A DNA stretch of 64,000 bases from Liopterus haemorrhoidalis (GCA_963971575.1 OZ020619.1:25734800-25798799); one strand, 5' to 3'; shown: positions 21,534 to 34,159, numbered from the stretch's first letter. Program-made: numbers and translations. Notes: a model not told the origin generated them from the letters alone.

Positions 21534-22045
21534 CATTAAACTAGATGATGGGTAGATCGCTTCGCTCGGTTCTTCTAACCAAACCCTTACTAACCTAACC
21601 TAACCTAAGGTAGTGTTTTGTCATTAAACTAGAAGATGGGTAGCTCGCTTCGCTCGGCTTCTTCCAACCAAACCCTTACTAACCTAACCTAACCTAAGAT
21701 AGTGTTTTGTCATTAAACTAGAAGATGGGTAGCTCGCTTCGCTCGGCTTCTTCTCACCAAACCCTTACTAACCTAACCTAACCTAACCTAAGATAGTGTT
21801 TTGACATTAAACTAGAAGATGGGTAGCTCGCTTCGCTCGGCTTCTTCCAACAAAACCCTTACTAACCTAACCTAATCTAAGATAGTGTTTTGTCATTAAA
21901 CTAGAAGATGGGTAGCTCGCTTCGCTCGGCTTCTTCTAACCAAACCCTTACTAACCTAACCTAACCTAAGATAGTGTTTTGTCATTAAACTAGAAGATGG
22001 GTAGCTCGCTTCGCTCGGCTACTAACCTAACCTAACCTAATCTAC
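21534..22045 (+). repeat. 88-94-bp satellite with embedded CCTAA repeats
   Basis: Six tandem units. The landmark GGTAGNTCGCTTCGCTCGG starts at 21551, 21639, 21728, 21822, 21911 and 22000, giving periods of 88, 89, 94, 89 and 89. Each unit reads CATTAAACTAGAAGATGGG, the landmark, CTTCTTCTAACCAAACCC, TTACTAACCTAACCTAACC, TAAGATAGTGTTTTGT. Between two and four perfect CCTAA pentamers occur per unit, and the 94-bp unit has exactly one pentamer more. CCTAA is the complement of the arthropod telomere repeat TTAGG. The landmark includes a GCGAAGCG palindrome. The array has no coding potential. Confidence 0.93.
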
Positions 22046-22300
22046 CCTAATTACCTTGTTTTTAGATTGTATTTACACCTTCAGTGGTAAAATTAATAAA
22101 AGTGTTCAGAATTTTAAACAATATTTAAGCTTAATTCGGGTTCTGCTGTACTAAATCTTTACTATCCTAACATAACCTAACAACCCAATTTTTAAGCAAC
22201 AGACTTTTTAAGCTTAATGCCTTCGAGCCATTTGGGTTCTTCTGTATTAAATCTTTACTATTATAATCTAACACAATGACCTAGTTTTCAAAAGCACAGT
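22046..22300 (+). repeat. Degenerate flank of the CCTAA satellite
   Basis: Two diverged ~110-bp units share TTTAAGCTTAAT, GGGTTCT and CTAAATCTTTACTAT followed by a broken CCTAACATAACCTAAC string. They probably are decayed units of a related repeat. Confidence 0.55.
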
Positions 22301-22940
22301 ACTTTATATCAGCTATAATATACTAAACTTTTAGGGACATATATTTTCTTTGCCTCTTTCAAAAACGATACCATTAACAGTTCATGCTGTCAGCGCAAAA
22401 ATAGTTTTACTAAAAATTTGATTTTTTTTTCCTGGAATATTTATGCCCCCCTAGTTTAGGGAGGCATGTCAATTTTTGACAATTTTACACTTGTATGACT
22501 TTCATCAGTGAAAGTCTATTATTATACATAATCGCCGGTAGAAGTGAAAATTAATAAGTAGTAAAGAAATTTATTTTTATGCCTTTCGGCCTAAAATTTA
22601 CATAAATATATACTAAGATTATTTATGCTTCTTCCAGAAGCAGTTTTCTCTTTCCTCGTTTTCAGTTCTGAATCTAATAGGAATCTGGCAGGTACTAGTA
22701 GGAATCTGAGAATTTGTGTGGGAGCTACGTGCTATTATATTATAAACAAGTACCCTTATGATAGCCCCAATGTTATTTTTTTTTTTGTATGTCTTTTCCC
22801 TTTCGATTGTTTCCGTCCCTGATCTGCTTTGTCTTCTGGTTTTGTGCCATTTCTTATTAAATAAACTATCTTCTTCGTGGTCCATTTTGTAAGCTTATTC
22901 TCTTTGTATTTCTCTTTCCAACATTATTTAATAGGTATAT
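22301..22940. other. Non-coding spacer
   Basis: ORFs on both strands at 22619-22885 overlap and show no family resemblance. Nothing else seen. Confidence 0.35.
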
Positions 22941-22943
22941 ATA

Positions 22944-23062
22944 CTAGCGTCGGCGAATCAGTGCAGTTACGTCACAATACGTAACACACGAATATATTGT
23001 TTGGAACAATGCAATGGTTCGTTACGTCGTGTGGCGTAACTGCACTGATTCGCCGACGCTAG
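22944..23062. mobile_element. 119-bp palindromic MITE, copy 1
   Basis: Almost wholly a palindrome: left CTAGCGTCGGCGAATCAGTG, right its inverse, with inner arms around CAGTTACGTCA and CGTAACTGC. TA flanks at 22942-22943 and 23063-23064. It abuts the mariner fragment that starts at 23063. A second copy lies at 31785-31903. Confidence 0.93.
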
Positions 23063-23560
23063 TATACCAAACAGGCGACAAATGTTTTTGGATTACTAAA
23101 TTTTAGGAGTAAAGGTGTCCTCGAAGGTTCTTGTTGAAAGCTTTGAAAAAGGATACTGGTCATGAGGGGGGGTGGTAGTGTAAAGTGGGTGATCAAACTC
23201 CTTTGAACCGACACTTCATCATAGTCAGCAATGGTGGCAATGTGAACTGGCGCGTTATCATATAAGAGGCGAACACTAAGACTCAGCTTTCTTCTTCTCC
23301 TTGATGGCATCGCCCAACTTGTGCAGCATGACAACATAGTACTCCCTGTTTATTCCTAGGTTTCATTCCTTGAAGTCAATCAATAAGATTCCCTTCGAAC
23401 CGAAAAAATCATCGCCATGATTCGCTAGGATAACTTTGTCTTCCTCGGCCACGTTTTGTTCGGCGTACGCCATTTGATTAATTCTTTAGTTATTAGAGGA
23501 TCTTGTATATTACAGGCCCATAGTGTCATCTTTTGTGATGATGGACTTCAGTACTTTCTT
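23063..23560 (-). pseudogene. mariner transposase fragment
   Basis: Minus strand, several frames. In order: AEEDKVILANHGDDFFGSKG, LIDFKE, LGINREYYVVMLHKLGDAIK, then VRLLYDNAPVHIA, which corresponds to the segment from the first catalytic region to the second Asp (LHDNAPVH in relatives). The third Asp motif is blurred (LPPPLM region). It is interrupted by stops and cut off at 23063 by the palindromic MITE. The subfamily cannot be assigned, though REYY- and DNAPVH-type motifs are those of SETMAR-like mariners. No TIR was found. Confidence 0.65.
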
Positions 23561-24320
23561 TTGGTTGTCATAGCAAAAGTTCAAAACGCTACACGGCAGG
23601 TCACGCGTTGTTGCTTTTGAACTGCGGACAGAAGTTTTCCCACTGAAATGAATGTTAAATAAAACTAGATGTAAAACACTAAATTATCTAGCTACGTATC
23701 GAGCAACGTACCTAGTAACGCAAAGTATATTTTTGAGTTTTACATCGATTTTTAGCTAACTTCTAGTATTAATACTTTTATGCAACTCCGCATAAGCAAT
23801 TGACGTAAATTGGTGGAAGAATCTTTTATATTCGTCGGCTAATAGCTGGCTGTAGATTTGCTGTGGCTCTGTGGTACAGTTGAGGAGAATTTACTTGGCC
23901 GCTAACGCTTAGAAAACGCATATGGTTTTACCGATAAGGATATTAAATTTAAGCGATATGATTCGTTCGGAGTTTGAGAAAGTAGTATGACTTCGTTTCA
24001 GTCACTTTTACCACGTCCACGATAAAATTGCTGCACATACAAAAACACACATGTTCTTATGAATAACAGTAGCAGATTGGCAAAATATTCCGGACTCGGA
24101 AAATAGAATAAATCGGCCCTATAGAGTCAAGAGCCGGCCTCATTGGATCAAGGACCAGTCCTATTGATCCAAGAATCAGTCCTATTTGAACCAGCCCACC
24201 GGGATATGGCCCGGTGTCTCGGCGGGCCAGTCTGCCAGTGGTGAATATATTCAAATATAATAAACAAAGATAAAAACTACGGACGTACATTCTTAATCAG
24301 TTTTCAGTTAATCGAGCGGC
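23561..24320. other. Non-coding spacer
   Basis: Includes an imperfect short repeat around CCTATTGATCCAAGAATCAG at 24110-24190. No gene seen. Confidence 0.35.
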
Positions 24321-24324
24321 ATCT

Positions 24325-24590
24325 AAATTCTCGACAGCTATATGACGGCTGTCTAGAGCACATGGACGCGGGTTCAGATACCCCACTTCCATCGGAATTG
24401 TATCTTCCTACGTTGTTGAGTCAGCTAAGGGGTTGACTCAGTCTCAAGAATTTTATACTTAAAATAAGTACCTATTTATACATGGATAATAGTAACTGGA
24501 GGTCTACAAAAGGAAAACTAACATTATTTACCCTTATAAGACTATCTATATATAGGTGTTGGAAACCTACTATTCCTAATAAACGAACAT
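24325..24590 (+). mobile_element. tRNA-derived SINE, copy (diverged)
   Basis: Head with tRNA-like box B GGGTTCAGATACCCC near 24370, body with GTTGACTCAGTCTCAAG and AAAATAAGTACCTATTTATA, tail GGTGTTGGAAACCTACTATT. These parts match, in order, the clearer copy at 27315-27620. Confidence 0.75.
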
Positions 24591-24599
24591 CAGGTGCGC

Positions 24600-25885
24600 T
24601 CAGAGGCTTGAACCCTCCCCAAGACTCAAAAAACACGTGGTTTTTGTATTTTAAAGGAACCCACTTGAATTCTAGAGCAAACGAGCTTTTTTTGTTGGTC
24701 GACACTTGCATTTGGAAAGTGAGGACCTTTTTTTAGGTCATCACTTTCATTTTGGGAAGTAAAATGTAATTTCCCGATCCTTGACCGTATAAAATATTTT
24801 TTCTTCTAAGCCCCCCCCCCCCAAGAAAAAAATCCAGGGTGCGCGACAGACTGACACTACCGTTGTTTTATCTCTGGCACCTGCTGGAAATAGTTAGACT
24901 GGAAACTATTGGCGCCTACCTCGTAAGTGTATAAGTACAGAAGTACAGAGTACAGAGTTAAGTACAGAGTACAGAAAAAAACACGTTTAATATTGTATTG
25001 TAGAATCCAAGTGCACATGAAAGTAATTACTTTTACATATGAACAAACTATAATTTTCGAGATATAAATATGAACATTTTGTAAAGTAAAATATTTGAAT
25101 AGATTTGCATTTGAATACATATTCCAATAAAAAGACGAGCATAAATGCTATTAGTGTTTAAATTTGAAACTCGTTGATGCCATTGAAAACGAAAAGTACG
25201 TTCGAATGAATAAGGCAGTAATACTGAGAAACCATGTTCCTGTGCTTGTCCAATTATTATTTCCTCTCCAGTGATATTTCACGCAGAGCTTCGAGTAAAA
25301 TTGAGTGCTCGAGAACGGATATGAGATATGGTGAATGACATTTTCGAAGCTTAACAATCATATTGTTATCACAAAGAGATATTATAACATCGCTAACGTT
25401 GGGAAATTGGGAAATTTCATCTTGTAATTGATTCCTAGTCGAGCAACAATATGTTGTCCTTTTCAGTTCATTTAATTATACTGTATTTTTTGGCACATTT
25501 CAAGTAAATATCAACGTGATATTTTGAATATTGTGTTTTTTATAATTCTCATTTATTACCGCAAAACTTTCTTAGCACAGAGGCGCGAGTATCTATCTCG
25601 GATACCCCTTATGGATATATACCATCCGATATTATGCAGAAAGTTCTGGGGTCGAAATGATGCAATGCTCCACGGAAATTGAATATATTTGTAGTGCAAG
25701 AGGTCTAGAAAATAAGACCTTACCTCGGAATGGGACAACTCGCCGCGGCCGTCTCTCCACAGGGCCATTTCAACTATCTAGGTGGTTGTTTGTTCCTAAT
25801 ACTGGTAATTGTTTCTAACAAATTACAAAATCTGTTTCACTTGGATGATCCATAAGTTTCGTTAGGTTATTATTTGTTTTTGTAG
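24600..25885. other. Non-coding stretch with short repeats
   Basis: Holds a poly-C run at 24811-24824 and a short AGTACAG repeat at 24932-24976. The ORF of 70 codons at 25556-25768 (minus) lies in a GC-richer patch but shows no family resemblance. Confidence 0.35.
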
Positions 25886-25889
25886 TTTT

Positions 25890-26270
25890 TTAAAGTTAGT
25901 AATAAAATATGTGGAACTTGTGGATGTGCGGGGAGGAGGAGGAAGATATAGAGCACCTCGCGAAGAGTTGTAGAGAGATGACAGTATGGTCGGGGAGCAC
26001 ATTAGACCTGTTGCACGAAGATGCAAGGGGGGAGAGATGGGCGAGAGAATTAGAGGCAAGAAGGATGGAGATTGGAGAAGGATAATAGGAAGGGGAAACG
26101 GAAAGAAAAGAGAAAAAATATTGTAAAATGTAAATTGTATTGGTCGGTATTGTTATGTATTTTTGGATTGATTGTTTTATTTTTTATTTTATTTTTATGT
26201 TTTTGTAAATGTTAACACCCTGAACGCCGCAAGGCCTAGGGGAATAAAGAATATATAATAACGAATATAA
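25890..26270 (+). mobile_element. LINE 3' end (R1-like family)
   Basis: Plus strand. The C-terminus gives CGEEEEDIEHLAKSC (a Cys/His motif) and ends ERWARELEARRMEIGEG with TAA/TAG near 26083. A 3' UTR follows, ending CGCAAGGCCTAGGGGAATAA. This terminal sequence recurs, inverted, as the 51-bp insertion at 47744-47794, which shows it is the true 3' end of the family. Confidence 0.7.
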
Positions 26271-27310
26271 ATGATTATCAAAAATTTCTTGATTTTGATG
26301 TGATTATAAAACAAATATTCCTAGACATCCAGTATTATGATGGCCTACAATACCGTGAAATGTGTGAAAATTCACACTTCATATAATTTTTTACACCATA
26401 ACCACAAATCTACATATAATTTAAATAATTTATAAAAAAATTCATGAAGCTACATATTTTTAAATAAATAATGCTATCAGTATCTTCAACACATTTATTT
26501 TGTCATGTAATATTGTATCATGATTTCAAACAACCCTCTGAAAAGTAAAATAATAAATTCAACAATATCATATTTCATTTAATTACATCAAGATTTTGAA
26601 TTATAAAACATTCAATATTCGTTTCAAGACCTATTTGAGTTTCATAAATATTCACTAGATATTGTAAGACATAATGAAACCTAATGCAAATATTCAGATT
26701 TCTGGTTTATAAATAACTTGTTAATTTTCTGGTTTTTGGTTACAGAATATTTTGCAAGATGGCAGCGTTGACCTTGCGCACCTGGCCTGAGAGGCTAGAT
26801 GGTTCTCATTTCGGAGAGTACAAATTAATTTCTTCATTACTGGATGGAAACTTTTGTTCAATTAATATTACAAAGCCGGCAACGCTTGTTATTTTAAAGT
26901 AGAGATGTCACTCGGGCGTATGAATTAGGGAAGGATAAATTCGTTGACCACTTTTTTGTTTAGTTTTTGTGGTTTATTCTCGTTGTGAGGAAGAAAGGAT
27001 ATGCTCAATAAAATCATCAAAAAACGTTAGAGAATTAAAGCGCAGTTACAAAAAAAGAAAATATATGTACTGAATGAAATTTATGAACTTTATAAACTCA
27101 ACTTTTACTCAAATATTTTAAAGGTACATAAAGGGACATACTCAAATTTTTTAAAGATATCAAGTATAGTAGCGCGTGTTGTATGACGAACACCTTATAG
27201 GACGAACTTTACGTAGCGCGAATTCGGGTTCAAATTAAAGTATTTCATGAGATATCACTGTTCTTTAATAAAATTCTATGTTCATTGAAATAGTGGACCA
27301 AAACGCAATA
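26271..27310. other. AT-rich non-coding stretch
   Basis: No repeat pair recognised; contains the short ORF described at 26759. Confidence 0.35.
26759..26902 (+). CDS. Possible short exon, 47 codons, unrecognised
   Basis: ATG at 26759 follows an acceptor-like stretch (TTTTCTGGTTTTTGGTTACAG, ending at 26745) by 13 bases, with a purine-rich context (CAAGATGG) favourable for initiation. The translation MAALTLRTWPERLDG... ends ATLVILK at TAG 26900. No domain is recognised. It might be a first coding exon or a chance ORF; one copy with no conservation information does not allow a decision. Confidence 0.15.
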   Translation: MAALTLRTWPERLDGSHFGEYKLISSLLDGNFCSINITKPATLVILK

Positions 27311-27314
27311 GCAT

Positions 27315-27620
27315 ACTTTAAACCGTGGACTCGTGGTAAGACGGTTGCCTACGGAGCACAGGGACACGGTTCGAATTCCCTCATCTCCTTCGGATTTTTA
27401 TCTTCCCATATTAAGCAGTCAACTCTGGGGTCGACTCAGCCTCAAGTGTTTAATACTTAAAAATAAGTACCTGTTTATACATGAATAATAAGTTCGGTCG
27501 AAACGCTACACTGACCACAAGGCTTTCATATCTATGGCCGGCGGTTTAGAAACGGATAAATTAATTCCTCTGCCCCAATTCGCCTATCTAGGCGTTGGGA
27601 ACCTATTATGATTATTATAC
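27315..27620 (+). mobile_element. tRNA-derived SINE, best + strand copy
   Basis: Head with tRNA-like pol III boxes: box A region GTGGACTCGTGGTAAGACGG and box B GGTTCGAATTCC near 27368. Body GGTCGACTCAGCCTCAAGTG, TACTTAAAAATAAGTACC, AGTTCGGTCGAAACGC. Tail GCCTATCTAGGCGTTGGGAA then an ATT-rich end. Related copies: 24325-24590 (+), 41690-41850 (-), 43475-43775 (-). Confidence 0.88.
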
Positions 27621-27654
27621 TTTAGGAAAATATAAATATTGAGAACATAACACC

Positions 27655-28770
27655 GACGTTCATAATTTCTTGATTTCAGGAAAGCCTATGATAGCATTGT
27701 ATGTGAAAAACTCTGGGAAATCATGTACGAATTTGGCATCCCTAGTAAACTTGTCAAGATGACTCTGGTGTGTTTGTTGGGATCCATAAGCAGAGTAAAA
27801 ATAGGAAACCTTTTGTCACAGCCTTTTGAAATTCATACTGGAGTCAAACAAGGAGACACTACCTCACCTTTGCTGTTTAATCAGATGGTATAACGAAAAG
27901 CCCAAGATACCAACCGACGTGGTCTAGAGCTCAGTGGGTACCACAAGATTTTAGGGTATGCAGATGACCTGGATATTATTTCAAATAAGGTTGAAGACGT
28001 AATATACCTTACTAACCTTATTGATGTCGAAACTCGTAAAGTAGGACTCATCATCATTAATGAAAAAAACCAAGTATCTCAATGTCAATAGACGCAATAA
28101 TGAGTACACGACCGACTTAAAAATTAATAACAACACTTTTGAGAGAGTTTCTACTTTCAAATACCTGGGCACCATGATAAATCAGGTGAATAAGATATAG
28201 CATGAAAATACGAATAGAGTTAAAGCTGTAAATACATCGTATTTTGAACTTGATCCCCTCTTCAAAACGAAACTCTTGTCGAGGAGCACCAAGATTGTCG
28301 AGGAGCACGTCCCGTACTTATGTATGGCTCCGAAACATGGACCCTAACAAATCGAGATCGACAACACCTCATAGTTTTAGAAAATAAAATATTACGCAGA
28401 ATCTTTGGTCCCATTCAAATTAATGGTGAATGGAGAATCCGTTAGAACAAAGATATCCGAGAACTGTACTCAAGGCCAAGTATCACCCAAGAATTCACAG
28501 GCAGACGATTACAGAGGATAGGACACGTTATCAGGATGAGGGAGGACAGAATGGTTAGGAAGATATGGGAAGGAAGATTGAATACCTGTCGACTAGTGGG
28601 AAGACCTTGCAAGAGATGGAGAGATCAGCTAACCGAAGATCTAACAAATATTGGTATACAGCGTACTTGGAAAGACTTGACAATAAATAGATCGGGATGG
28701 AGGGCTTATATGAGTGAGGCCAAAAGTCAACCTGACTGATAGTGTCCAAAGAAGAAGAAGAAGAAGAAGT
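27655..28770 (+). mobile_element. RTE-like LINE, 5'-truncated, (GAA)n tail
   Basis: Coding relic 27660-28738 followed by a (GAA)n tail at 28751-28769. RTE-clade elements typically end in a simple repeat instead of poly-A. Related pieces appear at 63592-64000 and probably at 37830-38000. Confidence 0.8.
27660..28738 (+). pseudogene. RTE-like reverse transcriptase fragment
   Basis: Motifs in order: DFRKAYDSI (RT motif A, catalytic Asp), GNLLSQPFEIHTGVKQGD followed by TTSPLLFN (motif B), GYADDLDII (catalytic YADD, near 27957), KINNNTFERVSTFKYLGT, PVLMYGSETWTL-like remnants, then a C-terminus with RLQRIGHVIRM, RMVRKIWEGRLNTCRLVGRP and WRDQLTEDL, ending at TGA 28736. The RIGHV...GRP...W segment is typical of endonuclease-RT proteins abundant in insects. 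Several stops and frame changes occur between 27890 and 28500; the final 68 codons are open. Confidence 0.8.
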
Positions 28771-28779
28771 TACTTTAGA

Positions 28780-29631
28780 AAGAAAATAATTAAAATAAAG
28801 CAAATTGCAAGCACTATATAATAGCAACCGACTCCCTAAGCGCTATATCTAACCTCCAAAAAACCACCTGCGATGAACAGCTAATTCAGAAATGGCAGGA
28901 AAATTTTCACGGGACAATTGAAAGGAATAACAAAGTCCTAATAGTCTGGATTCCTTCCCATATCGGCATAGCCGGAAATGAATTAGCAGACAAAGCAGCC
29001 AAGGATTCCATCTCAGAGCCAACAGTCACAGAGACCATTTCAATACCAGCTGGAGACTTCAAATCCAAAATCAAGCACGGCATCAAATTAAGCTGGGATA
29101 AGAAGTGGAAAGAAATAAATGTCCAAAATAACAAGTTAAGGAAAATAAAAGATGATACAATCCCATGGACGACCATAGGCAGGAGAAGAGATCAAGTCGT
29201 TATTACAAGAGCCAGGATAGGACACACTCTATACACACAAACACATATTCAACAAAACAGAACCACCCATTTGCAACACGTGTAATACACTACTCACAAT
29301 CGAACACATCATAATACAATACACTAAATACGCACACTACAGACAAAAATACAAGATACCACAATCACTCTCAGAAGCACTAGGCACCAACACAGAAACA
29401 TTACTCAATACTCTTCTATTTCTAACAGACATTGATCTCTACAACCAAATCCAGATCTTCTTAACTTGACCTATTCTCAGACATACAAAACATCTTATCA
29501 TTGCAATTGCCTACTTTAAAATATTATTATATATCACCATAACCTGTATCTGAACTTATATAATTACCATATATACTGTCAATAAGTGCTAATGGCCTAA
29601 GCTGTCGAAGCACTCAAATAAATAATAAAAC
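28780..29631 (+). mobile_element. I/R1-group LINE, 3' end with RNase H
   Basis: Begins immediately after the (GAA)n tail of the RTE-like LINE, so it is truncated or inserted there. Coding to TGA at 29467, then a short 3' UTR ending AAATAAATAATAAAA at about 29617-29631. The next base starts another repeat. Confidence 0.8.
28821..29469 (+). pseudogene. LINE RNase H and C-terminal zinc-finger region
   Basis: Frame from 28821: ATDSLSAI (RNase H Asp motif), KVLIVWIPSHIGIAGNELAD then KAAKDS (His/Asp active-site motif of RNase H), and a linker with WDKKWKEI and RRRDQVVITRARIGHTL. A +1 frameshift near 29260 is followed by PPICNTCNTLLTIEHII, a CCHC-like zinc knuckle characteristic of I/Jockey/R1-type LINE C-termini, and then about 50 residues to the stop. 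RNase H in these clades removes template RNA during reverse transcription. Only one frameshift is needed to explain the break. The RT domain upstream is absent. Confidence 0.85.
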
Positions 29632-30752
<1,121 letters not shown>

Positions 30753-31531
30753 AAAAAAGCAAATTGCTTTAAATTATATGAAAGTAATTCCCAAAAAACA
30801 TAACTTTGTTCTGAATTATCGTAAGAGAGTTTGGTTTGCACCAACAATGTTCAGAAGATCTATTAGAAGCCTCTTTTTTATGCCTTAAAACTTCATAATT
30901 TTTATAAACAAACTAAAAAGCACTCGGGCGCTTTGCAATACAAAGCGTTCGGGACAAGTGTGCAAGTATGGTGAAAACTGAGTTAGTTCATTTGGGGTGG
31001 GGATAACATGCAAAGTTAATTCCTAGATTTCATAAAATCACTAGGTTATAAAGGTAAATCATAGCTGGCCAATCGAATCTTCGAAATTGTATATTGTGTA
31101 ATTTCTATATATTTTAATTTGTTCATTGTGTGTGTCTTACATTTTATCCTATTTATTATATTTTCTATTGTGACCAAATACATTTTTAGCTTGTATATTT
31201 ATTTATTTCATTTTAAACACTTTACTTCATGTATTTTACTATGCGAATACAACACTATATTTTTTAACCTTAAACAATGACTTTCACTTTTCTAAATCAG
31301 CTCTGATGAAGAATTAAACTAATTCGAAATTTGTCAGCTGATTTATTTGTTTTCATTGCTGTCCGAAACCCGTAAAACTTCCTACCAGATTATTTTTACA
31401 TGATAGGATTTTAATTTTTTCACTATTCTTCACACACAGAAAATCTGTACAAATATATAAATTAGTTCGTTTGGGTGTATGTATGTTACCTCGAAACTAA
31501 AGAACGCCTTCACAGATTAAAAAGAAAACAT
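30753..31531. other. Non-coding spacer
   Basis: Contains CTGATGAAGAATTAAACTAA near 31304, similar in style to retroelement 3' regions, but nothing diagnostic. Confidence 0.3.
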
Positions 31532-31539
31532 ACACCAAC

Positions 31540-31698
31540 CAGTCAGTGGCGGATTAAGTAGCTTGGGGGCCCTGGGCGGTAAAATTAAAATGGGCCCTCT
31601 ACCATTTTAAATAGAATGGAAATATTTGAATGTAGGCCTCCCTGGTTTAGTGGGCCCAGGGCGGCCGCCAAGTCCGCCCATCGCTTAATGCGCCTCTG
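31540..31698. mobile_element. hAT MITE (159 bp) with exact 8-bp TSD
   Basis: TSD ACACCAAC at 31532-31539 and 31699-31706. Left end CAGTCAGTGGCGGATTAAG, right end inverse CAGAGGCGCATTAAG; the left has a four-base duplication (CAGT CAGT). GGGCCC-rich subterminal regions are mutually inverted. Non-coding. Confidence 0.9.
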
Positions 31699-31784
31699 AC
31701 ACCAACGTTTCATGACATCGATTATGGTAAAATATCTCAAGAAACAAATCACTCTCCTGGTTATATAAGGTTAAAATTACTATA

Positions 31785-31903
31785 CTAGCGTCGGCGAATC
31801 AACGCAGTTACGTTACACGACGTTACAAACGATTGTATTTTCTAGAACAATGCAATTGTTTGTTACGTCGTGTGACGTAACTGCGTTGATTCGCCGACGC
31901 TAG
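31785..31903. mobile_element. 119-bp palindromic MITE, copy 2
   Basis: Same length and arms as 22944-23062 (CTAGCGTCGGCGAATCAACG on the left), TA flanks 31783-31784 and 31904-31905. Differences between copies are concentrated in paired positions and the loop. Confidence 0.93.
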
Positions 31904-31944
31904 TATAACAATATATATTTTCTAAATAAATAGTTATTTGTGTA

Positions 31945-32172
31945 CCATGGCCAAAAAGTTATTTTGGTCGTCCAAAAAATATAATGTGCACCTTTGCCAA
32001 AAAGTAGATCTTTTTTAGTAGATTTGCAATTATAAATGTTTGACTGTCATATGTTGCAATGTAACCATGGTGATTTTGTAACTTAAGAAATGACACATAG
32101 ATGGCGCCAGCATCCAGCGGCAAAATAATAAGCGAATCGGCCTAGGCCGAAAAAGATTTACTTTTTGGCCGG
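31945..32172. mobile_element. Candidate TA-flanked MITE (228 bp)
   Basis: Ends CCATGGCCAAAAAGTTAT and (inverse of right) CCGGCCAAAAAGTAAATC, TA at 31943-31944 and 32173-32174. A second internal CCAAAAAGTAGATC at about 31989 mirrors the terminus. Non-coding. Confidence 0.55.
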
Positions 32173-32174
32173 TA

Positions 32175-34150
32175 GTAGATGATAAAGATTACTTAATTGA
32201 AATGAAAATGAACCAACTTTCAAACCTACCAACATTCCGCAAGTCCATGTATGTTCATTATAAATGTCCATTTTAATTATAGGATAATAAGTAAAGGTCC
32301 GTTATTGGAGACGGATTTATGTTTATATTGGGAGGGCTTTCCAAGTCTTTTTATTTCAGCTTTATCAGAGAAGATCGACTAATAAATGGCCGTTATTAAC
32401 CTTTGCACATAAATTATTTTTATGCAAATAAAAACGCGTAGTAACACGGTTACTAGCATAATAAGTTGCAGTCAGTCTGCAACCTGCTGTGCGTAGGCGT
32501 TCTGCCTTACTGCATTCTGAATGCAGGTTGCTAGCGTATATTACGAGAGAAAGCACTCGGTGTTTATTTTTAAATTAGATATTAAGTACAACGAATATTC
32601 GCGTCTGAAACTAACGTTGGCGGCGCTGCGTACAACAGCTGATGGCGGACGAGAAGCGTATATGTCAGAAGTTTTTTCTAAATATTTATCTGTTCAAACA
32701 ATATTTCGGCAAAAAAGCACTGTATTTAAGTCACTATATTTTAAAATATTTCTTAATTTACATAAACTGCAGCACAACACGCTACAAATATTATCTAAAT
32801 ATACGCTTCTGTTTAATTTAGCCAGTCACCACCAGATGTCTCACTGTTATTTGCAGTCGCGAATATTGCGTTGATTATTATTACGAAAAAATAAATATTT
32901 TTTTTTTTATTTCTTTTTTTGGGGTTTTGCACATCTGTACTTAAAGCAAACGCCGACACTGGACCTAATTACAAAATCTGGTATATTTTAGTATAATACA
33001 TTTATATGAAAAGTAAACAATTAGAAAACGATGTAAAAGCAAGTAAAATAATTCATTGCAAAAAATTTCATGGGTGAGAGTGTTATTTTGGAAAAGATAA
33101 ATTGTTCGCAATATTTTAAACAAACATCTCATAACTTAAAACTCGATATTTTGGTTCAATTTTCGAAAATGAAACATAAACATTCGGAATAATAAAATGT
33201 TTCAGGTAGGAATAACTGTGTTAACACTGGCTATAAACGTTAAATATGCAATGGCCAGTTTTTAAATGTAATTTCAATAAAACTTTTTGAGATTCACTCA
33301 ATAATACTTCAATCGTCCCCAGTATTTATCTTTGAATGGGACGCTAACAGACGCAATCGACGTTTTTATCAAAACAGCAGTTAACAAAAGTAGCAACTTG
33401 GGCCGTTGTACTGTTACGAGTAAAGCCTGTGCCGCTCTAATAAACTCATGATACGGGGCTACAATAATGGGTTTTGAATAAAAATCCATCTAGTTTGAAT
33501 AGAAGAGGACTGTGGATGAGTGAACGTTTATATTAGCTACTCGACCGCAGCTGAGAGGTTCTGTGTCTCCACTTTTTGGAACCTTTTTTTTTGGAATATA
33601 TTTCTTTTGTTTTTGCATGAATTTGTTTTATGTGGTTATAGGTCAAGAGTGAACTCGAAAATGTATGAAAAGACTTTGATCATCGCAACTTCGTCTGCAT
33701 TAAATAAAAAAGAAGTTTATGCTTTTTCTAAAAGTTTTTAATCTCTACAATGTTCACATAAATTCAAATAAGCTTATTTTATAAAAGTGCATGATATTTT
33801 AATTAAACTTGGGATTAAAATATTTAATACCCTTTATTAAGAACTTAAGTATTATATATTATATAAACAACGACCAACTTTTTACCATTTCTAAATATTT
33901 CTCTTTCTGTACTGAAGTTAATTGAGAAGCATGACCCATATAGAAATCTTTAATAAATAAGGATAAAAAAGAACATAAAAATTTAACGGCGCGAAAAATT
34001 GAGATTTAATCATTCTGAATTTAGAATAAAGATATAAAGATTGCAGATGCGATTTACATTTTATAGCCATAATTTTAAAGACGTAGTAATCTTTCAGTAA
34101 TGTTATCCATAATAAAAATAAATATTTTTATTGCAGAAATCGGACTTTAA
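32175..34150. other. Long stretch without recognised gene
   Basis: A plus-strand ORF of 117 codons at 32521-32874 starts in a GC-richer patch and becomes AT-rich. It has no recognised domain and I do not call it a gene. An inverted pair GCAACCTGC/GCAGGTTGC lies at about 32479 and 32523. The rest is AT-rich and unassigned. Confidence 0.3.
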
Positions 34151-34159
34151 ATCTTCTAG

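Noticed and set aside
21534..22045. CRISPR array
   Set aside because: Units are directly adjacent without unique spacers, and the setting is eukaryotic; it is a satellite.
24057..24290. 77-codon minus ORF rich in Gly/Pro
   Set aside because: It reflects a short imperfect repeat (CCTATTGATCCAAG) and no domain.
32521..32874. 117-codon ORF as a gene
   Set aside because: Composition changes midway, no domain is recognised and no splice or regulatory context supports it.
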